Of a stretch of DNA of 33,990 nt, positions 25,001 to 32,043 are shown piece after piece. Every line of letters begins with the position of its first letter. The first letter of the stretch is position 1. The notes beneath the pieces were generated by a model, which saw only the letters and a list, made by a program, of their open reading frames with translations, made no database searches and was not told the origin of the DNA. The stretch covers positions 1 through 33,990 of the forward strand of contig CAIVIS010000043.1 in NCBI GenBank assembly GCA_903906055.1, given 5' to 3'. Both the position numbers and the translations under genes were made by a program. The DNA is from an uncultured Acidimicrobiaceae bacterium (GTDB taxonomy: Bacteria > Actinomycetota > Acidimicrobiia > Acidimicrobiales > RAAP-2).

Positions 25001-25416
25001 GACAAGATGGCGGTCAGCCCGCAAGTCGGGACCCAGCCCCACCAGTAGCAGACACCGGTGAGGTTGGAGATGACGGCGCTGTAGGGCCGGAACGCCTCGG
25101 CGCAGGTGGCGGCGATGCCCCCGACCCGGTTGGGGAACATGCACGAGAGTTCGATCCAACCCGGGGCAGCCATGTAGCTCAAGATGAGACCCACGGCGAG
25201 GAGCGGGACGGCCATGGTCCCTTGGGCCAGCAGAAGTGCGCCGATCAGGAAGATGGCCCGGTTGGAGCCTCCGAGGGCCAGAGCGCTGGCCCCCACCCAG
25301 GTAATGGTGCGCGGGTGTGGCCGGATCTCCTCGCTCGGCGAGGCGCCACGCATGGACGGAGGCACGTAGATGACGTCCGTTTCCGCTGTGGATGCCTTGT
25401 TGCGGTGAGGGCTCAT
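22027..25416 (-). CDS. APC permease-histidine kinase hybrid (transporter-coupled sensor kinase)
   Basis: This is a single 1129-residue frame. Residues ~35-465 are an APC-superfamily transporter: TM1 GASALALGGSNRAIFLIGA, TM6 YLIGFAAPAFEAAACHIGEMKDP, about 12 hydrophobic segments, and LPSIAVWLLRRNEPDRPRPYR, typical of permease C-terminal regions. Two further TM segments (~487-506, ~521-541) lead to a HAMP domain (~540-610, with DEFGQMAVSFN) and a coiled coil (~610-660). A GAF domain spans ~675-825. HisKA has His858 in STFSHELRTPL. HATPase_c has N box NLVNNAIKF, G1 DSGIGI (Asp1007) and G2 GTGLGLSI. All kinase residues are intact. The ATG at 25416 is chosen because permease similarity begins soon after; the frame is open to 25917, but that part is repeat-like. 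The architecture recalls CbrA (SLC5 transporter plus kinase) but with an unrelated transporter fold. The likely role is sensing or transporting an amino acid or amine and controlling genes through the coupled regulator. Confidence 0.9.
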   Translation of the reverse strand: MSPHRNKASTAETDVIYVPPSMRGASPSEEIRPHPRTITWVGASALALGGSNRAIFLIGALLLAQGTMAVPLLAVGLILSYMAAPGWIELSCMFPNRVGGIAATCAEAFRPYSAVISNLTGVCYWWGWVPTCGLTAILSAEAIQQWYLPHASVKLMATAIVLAFTAVNLCGLRWAVRVAKPIALIAFVLALCSGLIPVLTGHVDWHRALDFQLKSPFGGAFGHLTSVMAGLYLIGFAAPAFEAAACHIGEMKDPAFDQPAAVWFSGGMASVFFILLPVVWLGFYGPGPLEGNLAAMLGPTFAPVFGSLAKAAAVGFVAFNMFCGTLQPLSGASRTLSQLSEDGLLPRSLGFRSRRTDAPVVAIVVTAAASIIFLLVGNPIALIAAANLTYLIGIALPSIAVWLLRRNEPDRPRPYRARDWSIRLGVVAAFVWLLATVFGFEQYGLSIVLFGLALTFSGSLAYAWRAHGDRRRSSAPVVRRSIYVKLTGAMLVVLLLDGIGYLIAVDNDVEMGGSATLAVVQDIFVAVGLLTIALALILPGMIAHTANQVRDAAMDLAEGTLADLTTAIEAMASGDLDEAHVSVVVAPVVIRTEDEFGQMAVSFNLMQDEAARAAVALDEAVGELRDHRGQLALLVEERTVALIAAHEEIEQAHRRRQDMHDRMRFLSSRLGATELEGADLDSTLAEIASSIGLVLDVDVVAIYTADGSGAFLNTPTVWHPERLDSVADAALTLSDRNRQFLEGVASRRGTLAITDIANLPRSPDPDDQPLFIDSSGYRSWILSPVHDANGNLLALLGLGMVEAVVEWNEDDIALVDSVGSDLGRAIVQVDIYQRQSELVTRLQDLDRAKSEFLSTFSHELRTPLTSIRAYTELLQDESDGDNSDQDRMLEIIEKNSMRLSILIEDILTLSHLNSAVYDIDLTPVDVEPLIADVCESLLPMAQAKQVTLTARKATSATSGTWVLGDANQLERMLINLVNNAIKFTPAHGQIRVSATTSETTVVLTVADSGIGIPLAEQDAVFGRFVRGAEATHEVIPGTGLGLSIVQAIVEHHSGTISLASAPGQGTTIRVRLPSLGAAQDAAEQEAQELLQTADRDVEDLLPIGSGASDVGAHAPALSQQVDGQRKEHP

Positions 25417-25770
25417 GGGGGCTTTCGTGGCGTAGGCCGGTGTTCGGTGTTCGGTGTTCGAGACGAGCGGGTCGAGGGCTGCATCGCCGGCCGTGTGGTC
25501 GTGTTGGGTCGTTGGGTCGGTGGGTCGGCCGGCTCGTAGGTTGGGCTGAGTGCATGCTTCCCCCGAGGTATCGACTCGGTGCGGGTGGGCCTTTAGGGGG
25601 TTGCTGAATAGTTGCGTAATGGGTGCAGAACGGTGATCACCCGATTCTTGGTCCGGCGCCTCAGAGTCGCCTGATGGCATCTGGCGCCACGTTTGCGTGA
25701 ATGTCACACCCGACGTGCACCATGCGGCAATGACATCGAAGTCGGATCGACGACTCCAGGAGGAACTGCT
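25417..25770. promoter_or_regulatory. Divergent region: permease-kinase / CxxC protein
   Basis: This 354-bp region must contain the promoter of the kinase operon (minus) and of the CxxC protein (plus). It includes GGTGTTC three times in tandem at 25439-25459 and a degenerate GGGTCG/GTTGGGTC run near 25505-25530. There is also a relatively AT-richer patch around 25605-25625 with two GTTGC copies (TTGCTGAATAGTTGC). At the plus end AGGAGG lies ~7 nt before the GTG at 25771. I see no convincing riboswitch or small RNA gene. Confidence 0.45.
25439..25459. repeat. 7-bp tandem repeat, three copies
   Basis: GGTGTTC is repeated three times exactly, 23 bp upstream of the kinase start codon on the minus strand, within its leader. 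Confidence 0.7.
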
Positions 25771-26160
25771 GTGACACACGACCCATCGACGCATCAACCA
25801 GGTACAGACGAATCCGTGGGGACTGGTACCGGAGCAACCTCGAGGCCCATGGGCGTGGTCGTGCCGTTCACCAGCGGGCGTCGAGGAACGACTCCCGTCC
25901 GGTTTGGTGACCGCCACGGTGACGGATCGGGCGACCTGGCAGGCGACCGATCAGGCGAGGGAGCGTTCACTGTTGACTGTGCCGACTGCTCTCATCGCCT
26001 GACCTCGGTGTGCGACGACTGCATCGTGTCGTTCATCGTGGGCCGGGAACCCGAAGATGCCCTGGTGGTCGATGCTGACGAGGCCCGCGCCGTCCGACTG
26101 CTCGAACAGGCCGGCTTGGTGCCAGGAGTGCGCCATCAGCCTCGGGCCAGCGGCCTGTAG
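25771..26160 (+). CDS. Small CxxC...CxxC protein, conserved-hypothetical type
   Basis: This 129-residue protein starts from a GTG with AGGAGG 7 nt upstream. The first ~65 residues are low-complexity (Gly/Thr/Asp-rich). The C-terminal half has the only clear motif: two cysteine pairs, CADC and CDDC, 11 residues apart, followed by an acidic and hydrophobic helix (DADEARAVRLLEQAGLVPG). The paired CxxC suggests a small metal-binding (zinc-ribbon-like) or redox module. I recall similar short proteins in Actinobacteria as uncharacterised, but I cannot assign a function. It precedes the epoxyqueuosine reductase gene by 33 bp and is divergent from the permease-kinase. Confidence 0.75.
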   Translation: MTHDPSTHQPGTDESVGTGTGATSRPMGVVVPFTSGRRGTTPVRFGDRHGDGSGDLAGDRSGEGAFTVDCADCSHRLTSVCDDCIVSFIVGREPEDALVVDADEARAVRLLEQAGLVPGVRHQPRASGL

Positions 26161-26184
26161 GTCGGTAGGTCGGTAGGTCGGTGG
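26161..26184 (+). repeat. 8-bp tandem repeat right after the CxxC gene stop
   Basis: GTCGGTAG occurs twice, followed by a third copy with one change (GTCGGTGG). The array starts at the base after the TAG stop of the CxxC gene, and the repeat phase continues the TAG itself. It fills most of the gap before the QueG start. Confidence 0.7.
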
Positions 26185-26193
26185 CGGCCCCAA

Positions 26194-27519
26194 GTGGCTG
26201 TCGATCTGGCCGTCCGTGACGTCGGTACCCGCTGGCCGTGCGACCATTGGGGCGTGCCTGGGCCCGTGGTGTATCGGACACCGACTGATGCTGACGGATC
26301 GCTGAGCCGACTCGGCGCGGCAGCACGCCAGATCGGGCTGGATGCTGGGTTGGCGGCCGTGGGCATCGCCTCGGCTGCCATCTTCGCCGAAACCCGCGAG
26401 GTCCTCCACGCCCGTCGACGAGATGGGCTGCACAGCACTATGGAGTTCACCTACCGGAATCCAGACCGATCGACCGATCCCGGTCGGATCCTCGAGGGAG
26501 CGCGCTCGCTGGTCGTGGGCGCGTGGGGGTACCGACGAGAGGACTCGACCGGCTCGCAGGTGACTGTTCCCGTCGATGGCGATTCGACTCCGACAGACAC
26601 CACTTCGTACCTTTCTCATTCGTCTGGCCCGACACCGAACAAACCGACGGGCACGGTGGCCCGTTATGCCCGTCATGACTACTACGGGTCGCTGCGGCGG
26701 GCCCTCGACCAGATCGCCGACCGACTGCGGGCTGACGGTTGGCAGGCCATCGTGGTGGTTGACGACAATGCCCTGGTGGACCGGGCCGCCGCCCAGCGGG
26801 CCGGGCTCGGATGGTTCGGCAAGAACTCGCTCCTACTCCTGCCTGGACTGGGCTCCTGGTATGTACTGGGCTCGGTGGTGACCGATGCTCCACTCGAGCC
26901 GTCGACACCATCGGGACCGCCACAGGCGGCCGAGGGCTGCGGTAGCTGCCGGCGGTGCATCACGGCATGTCCCACCGGTGCCATCGTGGCTGACGGGGTG
27001 ATCGATGCCCGCCGATGTCTGGCCTGGCTGGTCCAGGCCGCTGGAGCCATGCCCGTCGAGTTCCGCACGGCGATGGGGTCCCGGATCTACGGCTGCGACG
27101 AGTGCCAGGAGGCCTGTCCGATCAACCGGGTGGCCGACCGTCGGCACCGGGCACCGGCACCCGAGCCCGGGGCGGTGGCCACCGTCGACCTCCTCGATCT
27201 GCTGGCCGCCTCCGACGATGAGCTCATAGATGCCCACGGGCGTTGGTATATAGCGAAACGCGACCCCCGCTACCTCCGGCGCAACGCCCTGGTGGCGCTG
27301 GGCAACGTCGGCGACCTACAGGATCCGGAGACGTTGGCTGCCCTCGACCGCTGGGCTGAGGGGGACGACGAACTGCTGGCCGAGCATGCCCGGTGGGCGC
27401 GTGACCAGCTGGGTCGACTCGACCGTGCGAGTCCTTCAGGAGCCGGACCGGGAGCCGGACCGGGAGCCGGACCGGGAGCAGGAGCCGGAGCCGGACCGGG
27501 AGCAGGAGCGACCCGATGA
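26194..27519 (+). CDS. queG: Epoxyqueuosine reductase QueG
   Basis: QueG is a cobalamin- and iron-sulfur-dependent enzyme that reduces epoxyqueuosine in tRNA to queuosine. The frame from the GTG at 26194 gives 441 residues. Family similarity starts only near LSRLGAAARQIGLDAG, so a later GTG (26254-26269) may be the real start. Motifs are VARYARHDYYGSL, GLGWFGKNSLLL, and two 4Fe-4S sites: CGSCRRCITACPTGAI, then CDECQEACPINR. A HEAT-like tail (RNALVALGNVGD) follows, as in QueG. The protein ends in an unusual Gly-Ala-Gly-Pro low-complexity tail of ~25 residues encoded by tandem hexamers. The stop overlaps the next gene's start as ATGA. Confidence 0.92.
   Translation: MAVDLAVRDVGTRWPCDHWGVPGPVVYRTPTDADGSLSRLGAAARQIGLDAGLAAVGIASAAIFAETREVLHARRRDGLHSTMEFTYRNPDRSTDPGRILEGARSLVVGAWGYRREDSTGSQVTVPVDGDSTPTDTTSYLSHSSGPTPNKPTGTVARYARHDYYGSLRRALDQIADRLRADGWQAIVVVDDNALVDRAAAQRAGLGWFGKNSLLLLPGLGSWYVLGSVVTDAPLEPSTPSGPPQAAEGCGSCRRCITACPTGAIVADGVIDARRCLAWLVQAAGAMPVEFRTAMGSRIYGCDECQEACPINRVADRRHRAPAPEPGAVATVDLLDLLAASDDELIDAHGRWYIAKRDPRYLRRNALVALGNVGDLQDPETLAALDRWAEGDDELLAEHARWARDQLGRLDRASPSGAGPGAGPGAGPGAGAGAGPGAGATR
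27439..27510 (+). repeat. GGAGCC/GGACCG hexamer array at end of queG, providing the pimB ribosome-binding site
   Basis: Twelve consecutive 6-bp units of GGAGCC, GGACCG, GGAGCA or GGAGCG form the 3' end of queG and encode alternating Gly-Ala and Gly-Pro. The last unit (GGAGCG, 27505-27510) places GGAG 7 nt before the ATG at 27516, so it serves as the Shine-Dalgarno of the next gene. The upstream units provide seven more GGAG motifs. Confidence 0.85.
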
Positions 27520-28655
27520 CTCATCTCCTGGTCACCAACGACTTTCCCCCCAAGGTGGGTGGTATCCAGGTCTATCTGTGGGAGCTGTGGCGGCGCTTGG
27601 ACCCCAGCTCATTTGCAGTGCTCACTGCCGCCTCGCATGCAGATGCCGCCGCTTTCGATGCCGAGCAGGCAGATCGGGGGATTCGCATCGAACGGGTATC
27701 CGCCAAGGTCCTCTTGCCCACCCCGAGCTTGGTTCGACGGATCCGTGAGATGGCCGAGCGGGTCGGCGCCGACCTGGTGCTGCTCGACCCGGCGTTTCCG
27801 CTTGGACTCATAGGCCCACACCTCGGCATGCCCTACGGCGTCATCCTGCACGGTGCCGAGGTGGCAATCCCTGGCCGTATGCCGGTCAGCCGCTCACTGA
27901 TGGCTCACGTCATCCGAGGGTCCTCGATCGTGGTGTCGGCCGGGGGCTACCCGGCAGCCGAGGCCCGCCGAGCCGTCCGAGGCCGGGGGATGCCCCCGGT
28001 GGTGGAGATCCCGCCCGGTGTCGACCTGGACCGGTTCGCCCCGATGGATGCGCCGCAGCGAGCCCGAGCCCGGGCTGACCTGGGCTTACCTGGTGACGGG
28101 CCGCTCGTGGTCAGCGTCAGCAGGCTGGTCCCGCGCAAGGGCATGAACGTGCTGGTCGATGCCGCCGCCACGCTGGCTGACTCGTACCCTGACCTCACGG
28201 TGGTGATTGCTGGTCGGGGCCGGGACGCAGAGCGACTGGCGGCCCGGGTGGCCGAGTCTGGTGCTCCCGTGCGTCTGCTCGGTGGGGTGTCCGATGAGGA
28301 TCTTCCCCGGCTGGTGGGCGCAGCCGATGTATTCGCCATGCTGTGCCGGAACCGTTGGTTGGGTCTGGAACAAGAGGGGTTCGGCATCGTCTTCTTGGAG
28401 GCGGCCGCCGCCGGCGTGCCCCAGGTGGCCGGAGCATCAGGTGGTGCCGGCGAGGCCGTCGAGGACGGGGTGACGGGGGTGCTGGTGCGGCGCCCCACTG
28501 AGGCCAACGACGTGGCCCGGGCTATCGCCGGGCTGCTGGACGACCCAGCCCGACGGGCTCGGATGGGGGAGGCGGCACGGCGACGGGCCGAGGCATCCTT
28601 CGACTACGACCTGCTCGCATCTAGGCTGGCGAAGTCGCTCGGCGACATGATGTGA
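27516..28655 (+). CDS. pimB: GT4 glycosyltransferase, PimB-like mannosyltransferase
   Basis: This 379-residue GT-B fold protein of family GT4 has the N-terminal motif TNDFPPKVGGIQVYL, typical of PimB (the second mannosyltransferase of phosphatidylinositol mannoside synthesis). VSRLVPRKGMNVLVDA starts the C-terminal Rossmann half, and the E-x7-E signature is EGFGIVFLE near residue 290. The reaction is probably transfer of mannose from GDP-mannose to PIM1 on the cytoplasmic membrane face. Translation is coupled to queG by an ATGA overlap. The SRPBCC gene 48 bp downstream matches a neighbourhood known around mycobacterial pimB (Rv2188c and Rv2185c). Acceptor specificity is inferred. Confidence 0.82.
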   Translation: MTHLLVTNDFPPKVGGIQVYLWELWRRLDPSSFAVLTAASHADAAAFDAEQADRGIRIERVSAKVLLPTPSLVRRIREMAERVGADLVLLDPAFPLGLIGPHLGMPYGVILHGAEVAIPGRMPVSRSLMAHVIRGSSIVVSAGGYPAAEARRAVRGRGMPPVVEIPPGVDLDRFAPMDAPQRARARADLGLPGDGPLVVSVSRLVPRKGMNVLVDAAATLADSYPDLTVVIAGRGRDAERLAARVAESGAPVRLLGGVSDEDLPRLVGAADVFAMLCRNRWLGLEQEGFGIVFLEAAAAGVPQVAGASGGAGEAVEDGVTGVLVRRPTEANDVARAIAGLLDDPARRARMGEAARRRAEASFDYDLLASRLAKSLGDMM

Positions 28656-28703
28656 TGAGTCCTGTGCGGACTCATGTAGACGAGATCAGTAGGAGGATGG
28701 GCC

Positions 28704-29147
28704 GTGTCGGAACAAGCCACTGAGAAGATGGTGGTGTCGGCGAGTCCGGCCCGCTGCTTCGAGGTCAGTGCCGATATCGCCAGCTACCCGTCGTGGGCCG
28801 CCGACATCAAGGCGGTCACCATCGACGAACGCGATGCGCAGGGCCGTCCCAGCCTGGTGACGTTCCGGGCTGCCGCCTTTGGGCGTAGCACCAGTTACAC
28901 CCTGGCCTATGACTACTCCGAGGCCCCTGGTGCCTTGGCGTGGGTCCAGACCGCAGGTGACATCACCAACAAGCTCGACGGGCGCTACGTATTCGCCCCA
29001 GCGGCTGATGGCGGCACGGAGGTCACCTATCACCTCGAGGCCGAGCTGAAGGTGCCGCTGCCCGGGTTCATCAAGATGCGAGCGCAGAGCCGCATCATGT
29101 CGATCGCACTCCGCGATCTGAAGGCACAGGTCGAGTCCGCTCCATGA
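28704..29147 (+). CDS. SRPBCC-family (START/cyclase-dehydrase fold) protein
   Basis: This 147-residue protein starts from a GTG with AGGAGG 7 nt upstream. It has the helix-grip fold pattern of polyketide-cyclase/dehydrase-like proteins: VSASPARCFEVSADIASYPSWAADIKAV at the N-terminus, beta strands with TSYTLAYDY and GGTEVTYHLEAEL, and a long C-terminal helix. It closely resembles mycobacterial Rv2185c-type proteins, which sit near pimB in that genus as here. Such proteins bind hydrophobic ligands; a role in lipid or envelope metabolism is an inference from the neighbour. Confidence 0.85.
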   Translation: MSEQATEKMVVSASPARCFEVSADIASYPSWAADIKAVTIDERDAQGRPSLVTFRAAAFGRSTSYTLAYDYSEAPGALAWVQTAGDITNKLDGRYVFAPAADGGTEVTYHLEAELKVPLPGFIKMRAQSRIMSIALRDLKAQVESAP

Positions 29148-29201
29148 CCGGCACCCGCAGCGGGCGTCTCCGTTGCCGTTGAGCGGACGCTGGGTGGGGC
29201 C

Positions 29202-29894
29202 ATGAAGGTCGGCATCACCCTGCCGCAGTTCCGCGACGAGGCCGACACCGCCTTGGCTGCCGCCCGCCGGGCCGAAGTGCTCGGAATCGACGGCGTCTTC
29301 TGCTTCGACCATCTATGGCCTATGGGACAGCCCGGACGGCCAGCGCTGTCATCAGGACCACTGCTGGGCGCACTGGCTGCATCCACCTCGACCATTGCCC
29401 TGGGCACCCTGGTAGCCCGGATCGGCATGGTGCCCGATGACGTCCTCGTCGAGGTGCTGTGCGGAGTCGACTCGATCAGTAACGGCCGGTGCATCGCCGG
29501 CATCGGAACCGGCGACAAGTTGAGCCGGGCCGAAAACGAGGCCTATGGGATCCCCTTTGATCCAGCCGAGGTACGCCGGGGGCGGCTCGGCACCGTGGCT
29601 GCGGCCGTCTCGTCAGTCGGAATCCCGGTATGGCTGGGCGGCAGTCGTCCCGAGATGGTGGAGCTGGCCCGAGCTACCGGTGCTGCCGTCAACGTGTGGC
29701 AGGTCGGCACCGACCGGGTGGCAGGCCTGGCCGAACAGGGGGTAGAGGTGACCTGGGGCGGACCAGCCGGTGACTCACTCGCCGAAGCGACGGCCACACT
29801 TAGGTCAGTAGCCGATGCTGGTGCGACCTGGGCGGTGTGCGCCTGGCCGGAGTCGCTCGAGGTGATCGCCGAGGCGGCGGCCGCGATCCGATAG
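29202..29894 (+). CDS. Short LLM-class oxidoreductase-like protein
   Basis: This is a 230-residue luciferase-like protein beginning MKVGITLPQFRDEADTALAAARRAE, with VFCFDHLWPMG, STIALGTLVARI and GRCIAGIGTGDK motifs. It is 60-100 residues shorter than typical family members. The barrel seems complete through PVWLGGSRPEMVELA, but the usual insertions are compact, and no frameshift is evident. F420 is the likely cofactor by analogy. It follows the SRPBCC gene by 54 bp and precedes the aminotransferase by 84 bp on the same strand. Confidence 0.8.
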   Translation: MKVGITLPQFRDEADTALAAARRAEVLGIDGVFCFDHLWPMGQPGRPALSSGPLLGALAASTSTIALGTLVARIGMVPDDVLVEVLCGVDSISNGRCIAGIGTGDKLSRAENEAYGIPFDPAEVRRGRLGTVAAAVSSVGIPVWLGGSRPEMVELARATGAAVNVWQVGTDRVAGLAEQGVEVTWGGPAGDSLAEATATLRSVADAGATWAVCAWPESLEVIAEAAAAIR

Positions 29895-29978
29895 GTCGGC
29901 GCCAACCGACCGAGGACGGTGATGAGAGTGTCTCGGACGACGGTCCGGTGGTGCTCAGGCCCGGCGGTACTGTGGGGC

Positions 29979-31187
29979 ATGGATTTCCGCCGCATCAACG
30001 GGCTGCCGCCCTACGTGTTCGCCACCATGAACGACCTGAAGGCCTCGGCTCGACACGACGGGCGTGACGTCATCGACATGGGCTTCGGTAATCCCGACCT
30101 GCCCTCGCCCGATGTCGCCGTCGAGAAGCTGGCCGAGGCGGCCCGCAACCCGCGCAACCACCGCTACTCGGCCAGCCGTGGCATCCCCAAGATCCGCCAG
30201 GCCATCTGCGATCTGTACCTGCGCAAGTTCGACGTGGAGCTCGACCCCGATACCGAGGTGGTCACCACCATCGGCGCCAAGGAGGGGCTGTCGCATCTCA
30301 TGTGGGTGCTGGTGGGTCCTGGTGACACTGCCCTGGTGCCGTCGCCGTCGTATCCGATCCACATCTACGCACCGCTGTTTGCCGGGGCCGACATCCGCCA
30401 CGTCCGGCTCGATACGGCCAAGGGCGAGGGCGTCGACAGCGCCGAAGGCGGCGCTGCCTTCTTCGACAACCTGATGGAAGCGTGGGAGTCCGCCTGGCCC
30501 AAGCCCCGGGTGGTGGTGCTGTCGTTTCCCCACAACCCCACCACGGAGTGCGTCGACCTGGCCTGGATGACCCGGATCGTGGAGTTCGCCAAGGAGCACG
30601 AGATCATCCTGGTCCACGACTTCGCCTACGCCGATATCGCCTTCGACGGCTACGAGCCCCCATCGATCCTCCAGGTCCCCGGTGCCAAAGATGTCGCCGT
30701 CGAGCTCTACACCATGACCAAGTCGTTCTCGATGGCCGGGTGGCGGGTCGGCTTCATGGTCGGCAATGCCGAGATCGTGGCCGCACTCACCAAGCTCAAG
30801 AGCTACCTCGACTACGGCACGTTCCAGCCCATCCAGATCGCTGCCATCGTGGCCATGAACGAGGCCCCCGACTATCCGAAAGAGATCAACGCCATCTATC
30901 AGTCGCGGCGGGACTCACTGTGTGACGGGCTCAAGCGGATCGGGTGGGAAGTCACCCCGCCCCGGGGAACCATGTTCGTATGGGCGCCTATCCCTGAGCC
31001 GTACAAGGAGATGGGGTCGCTCGACTTTGCCAAGTTCCTGATCGAAGAGGCCGATGTAGCCACCTCGCCCGGGGTGGGCTTCGGCCCCGGTGGGGACGGC
31101 CATGTGCGGTTCGCCCTCATCGAAAACGAGCAGCGGGTCGGCCAGGGCATCCGCAGCATGCGCAAGGCCCTCACCCGGCTGAACTAA
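29979..31187 (+). CDS. Class I/II aminotransferase, AlaC-like
   Basis: This 402-residue fold-type I aminotransferase has [33 protein letters not shown], and [12 protein letters not shown] (the Asn-Pro of the PLP site). The lysine is in [15 protein letters not shown], and the C-terminal Arg is in [12 protein letters not shown]. The best match is the glutamate-pyruvate aminotransferase AlaC/YfdZ subgroup, which makes alanine from pyruvate and glutamate. A related LL-diaminopimelate aminotransferase is less likely. The ATG at 29979 begins [14 protein letters not shown], the usual N-terminus of this group. Confidence 0.88.
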   Translation: MDFRRINGLPPYVFATMNDLKASARHDGRDVIDMGFGNPDLPSPDVAVEKLAEAARNPRNHRYSASRGIPKIRQAICDLYLRKFDVELDPDTEVVTTIGAKEGLSHLMWVLVGPGDTALVPSPSYPIHIYAPLFAGADIRHVRLDTAKGEGVDSAEGGAAFFDNLMEAWESAWPKPRVVVLSFPHNPTTECVDLAWMTRIVEFAKEHEIILVHDFAYADIAFDGYEPPSILQVPGAKDVAVELYTMTKSFSMAGWRVGFMVGNAEIVAALTKLKSYLDYGTFQPIQIAAIVAMNEAPDYPKEINAIYQSRRDSLCDGLKRIGWEVTPPRGTMFVWAPIPEPYKEMGSLDFAKFLIEEADVATSPGVGFGPGGDGHVRFALIENEQRVGQGIRSMRKALTRLN

Positions 31188-31226
31188 CACCGACCAGAGG
31201 CCGTTCAGCTGGCAGCCATAGGTGGC

Positions 31227-32006
31227 TCAGCGGTCAGTCGAGACGATCTCGGAGGCACCGAACGATGCCCGCATGTGGGCAGCCGACGACGAGAACAGCG
31301 CTCGTTTGGGCATCCCCAGGGTGCGCAGCTCGTCGGCCATGGGATGGTCCCCGAGGATCAACGTGGCACCTCCGGGCCGGCCCGTCACCCCCTCGGACGA
31401 AGTCGTCCACTCCGTCTTGCGCAGTACGCCGTCACGGAACGAGTAGCTCGGCGGGGCCTGGGCCGGCAGCTTTATCGGTCCACCGGCCGCCATGGTCAGG
31501 GTCAGGACGTGCACGCCGTCGTCGACCAAGCGCACGGTGGTGCCCGTACCTGATCGCGATGCCCCTTGACCGGGCTCGTCGATGTCAATGGTGGTGATCC
31601 ACTTGGGGAATCCCCACACGTCCCGGCCGGCCGCACAGGTGAACTCTTGGTCGACCGGGAGCCGGTGGATGTAGGCGCCGATGGCACCGGTGGCGAACTC
31701 TCGGATCCGCTGCGTGGTGGTAGCTCCGCGGGGTGCATCGTGGGGGCGGGTGACGAAGCTGACGGCCACCTCGTGGTAGGCGTCGAGGTCCGTGTCGTCG
31801 TAGCGACACACGGCCAGGGCCATCAGGGCCTTGCCGGGCAGAGGTCCGGTGACCTCGAGTCCGGTCGGGTCCACGATCCGTTGTGCGGCGGCCGCCGGCA
31901 CCAGATACTGCACGCCCCACTGGGCCGCCTTGCGTACTTCGACCGGGAGTGTGATTGTCCTCCCGAGCACGTCGAAGGGGCCGTCTGACTGGTCGGATGG
32001 GGTCAT
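31227..32006 (-). CDS. Acetoacetate decarboxylase-fold protein
   Basis: This 259-residue protein resembles the acetoacetate decarboxylase family. GRDVWGFPKWITTIDID holds Lys135 at the position of the Schiff-base lysine (family motif E/DxWGxPK). REFATGAIGAYIHRL and AVSFVTRPHD are also family-like. Members with this FPKW variant are often not true acetoacetate decarboxylases and may act as aldolase/dehydratases on other beta-keto acids. The ATG at 32006 is preferred over 32024. It is divergent from the acyltransferase (37-bp gap) and convergent with the aminotransferase (39-bp gap). Confidence 0.82.
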   Translation of the reverse strand: MTPSDQSDGPFDVLGRTITLPVEVRKAAQWGVQYLVPAAAAQRIVDPTGLEVTGPLPGKALMALAVCRYDDTDLDAYHEVAVSFVTRPHDAPRGATTTQRIREFATGAIGAYIHRLPVDQEFTCAAGRDVWGFPKWITTIDIDEPGQGASRSGTGTTVRLVDDGVHVLTLTMAAGGPIKLPAQAPPSYSFRDGVLRKTEWTTSSEGVTGRPGGATLILGDHPMADELRTLGMPKRALFSSSAAHMRASFGASEIVSTDR

Positions 32007-32043
32007 CAGTGCAGTACAGCACACGCACGGTTACCGTTCACTC

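Noticed and set aside
23260-25539. 759-residue plus-strand open frame opposite the permease-kinase
   Set aside because: Composition is low-complexity (runs of Gly, Asp, Glu, Gln, His) with no domain; it mirrors third-position GC of the real minus-strand gene, which has intact motifs.
25417-25917. 167-residue N-terminal extension of the permease-kinase
   Set aside because: The frame is open, but the residues are low-complexity and derived partly from the short tandem repeats and the divergent gene; permease similarity begins after 25416.
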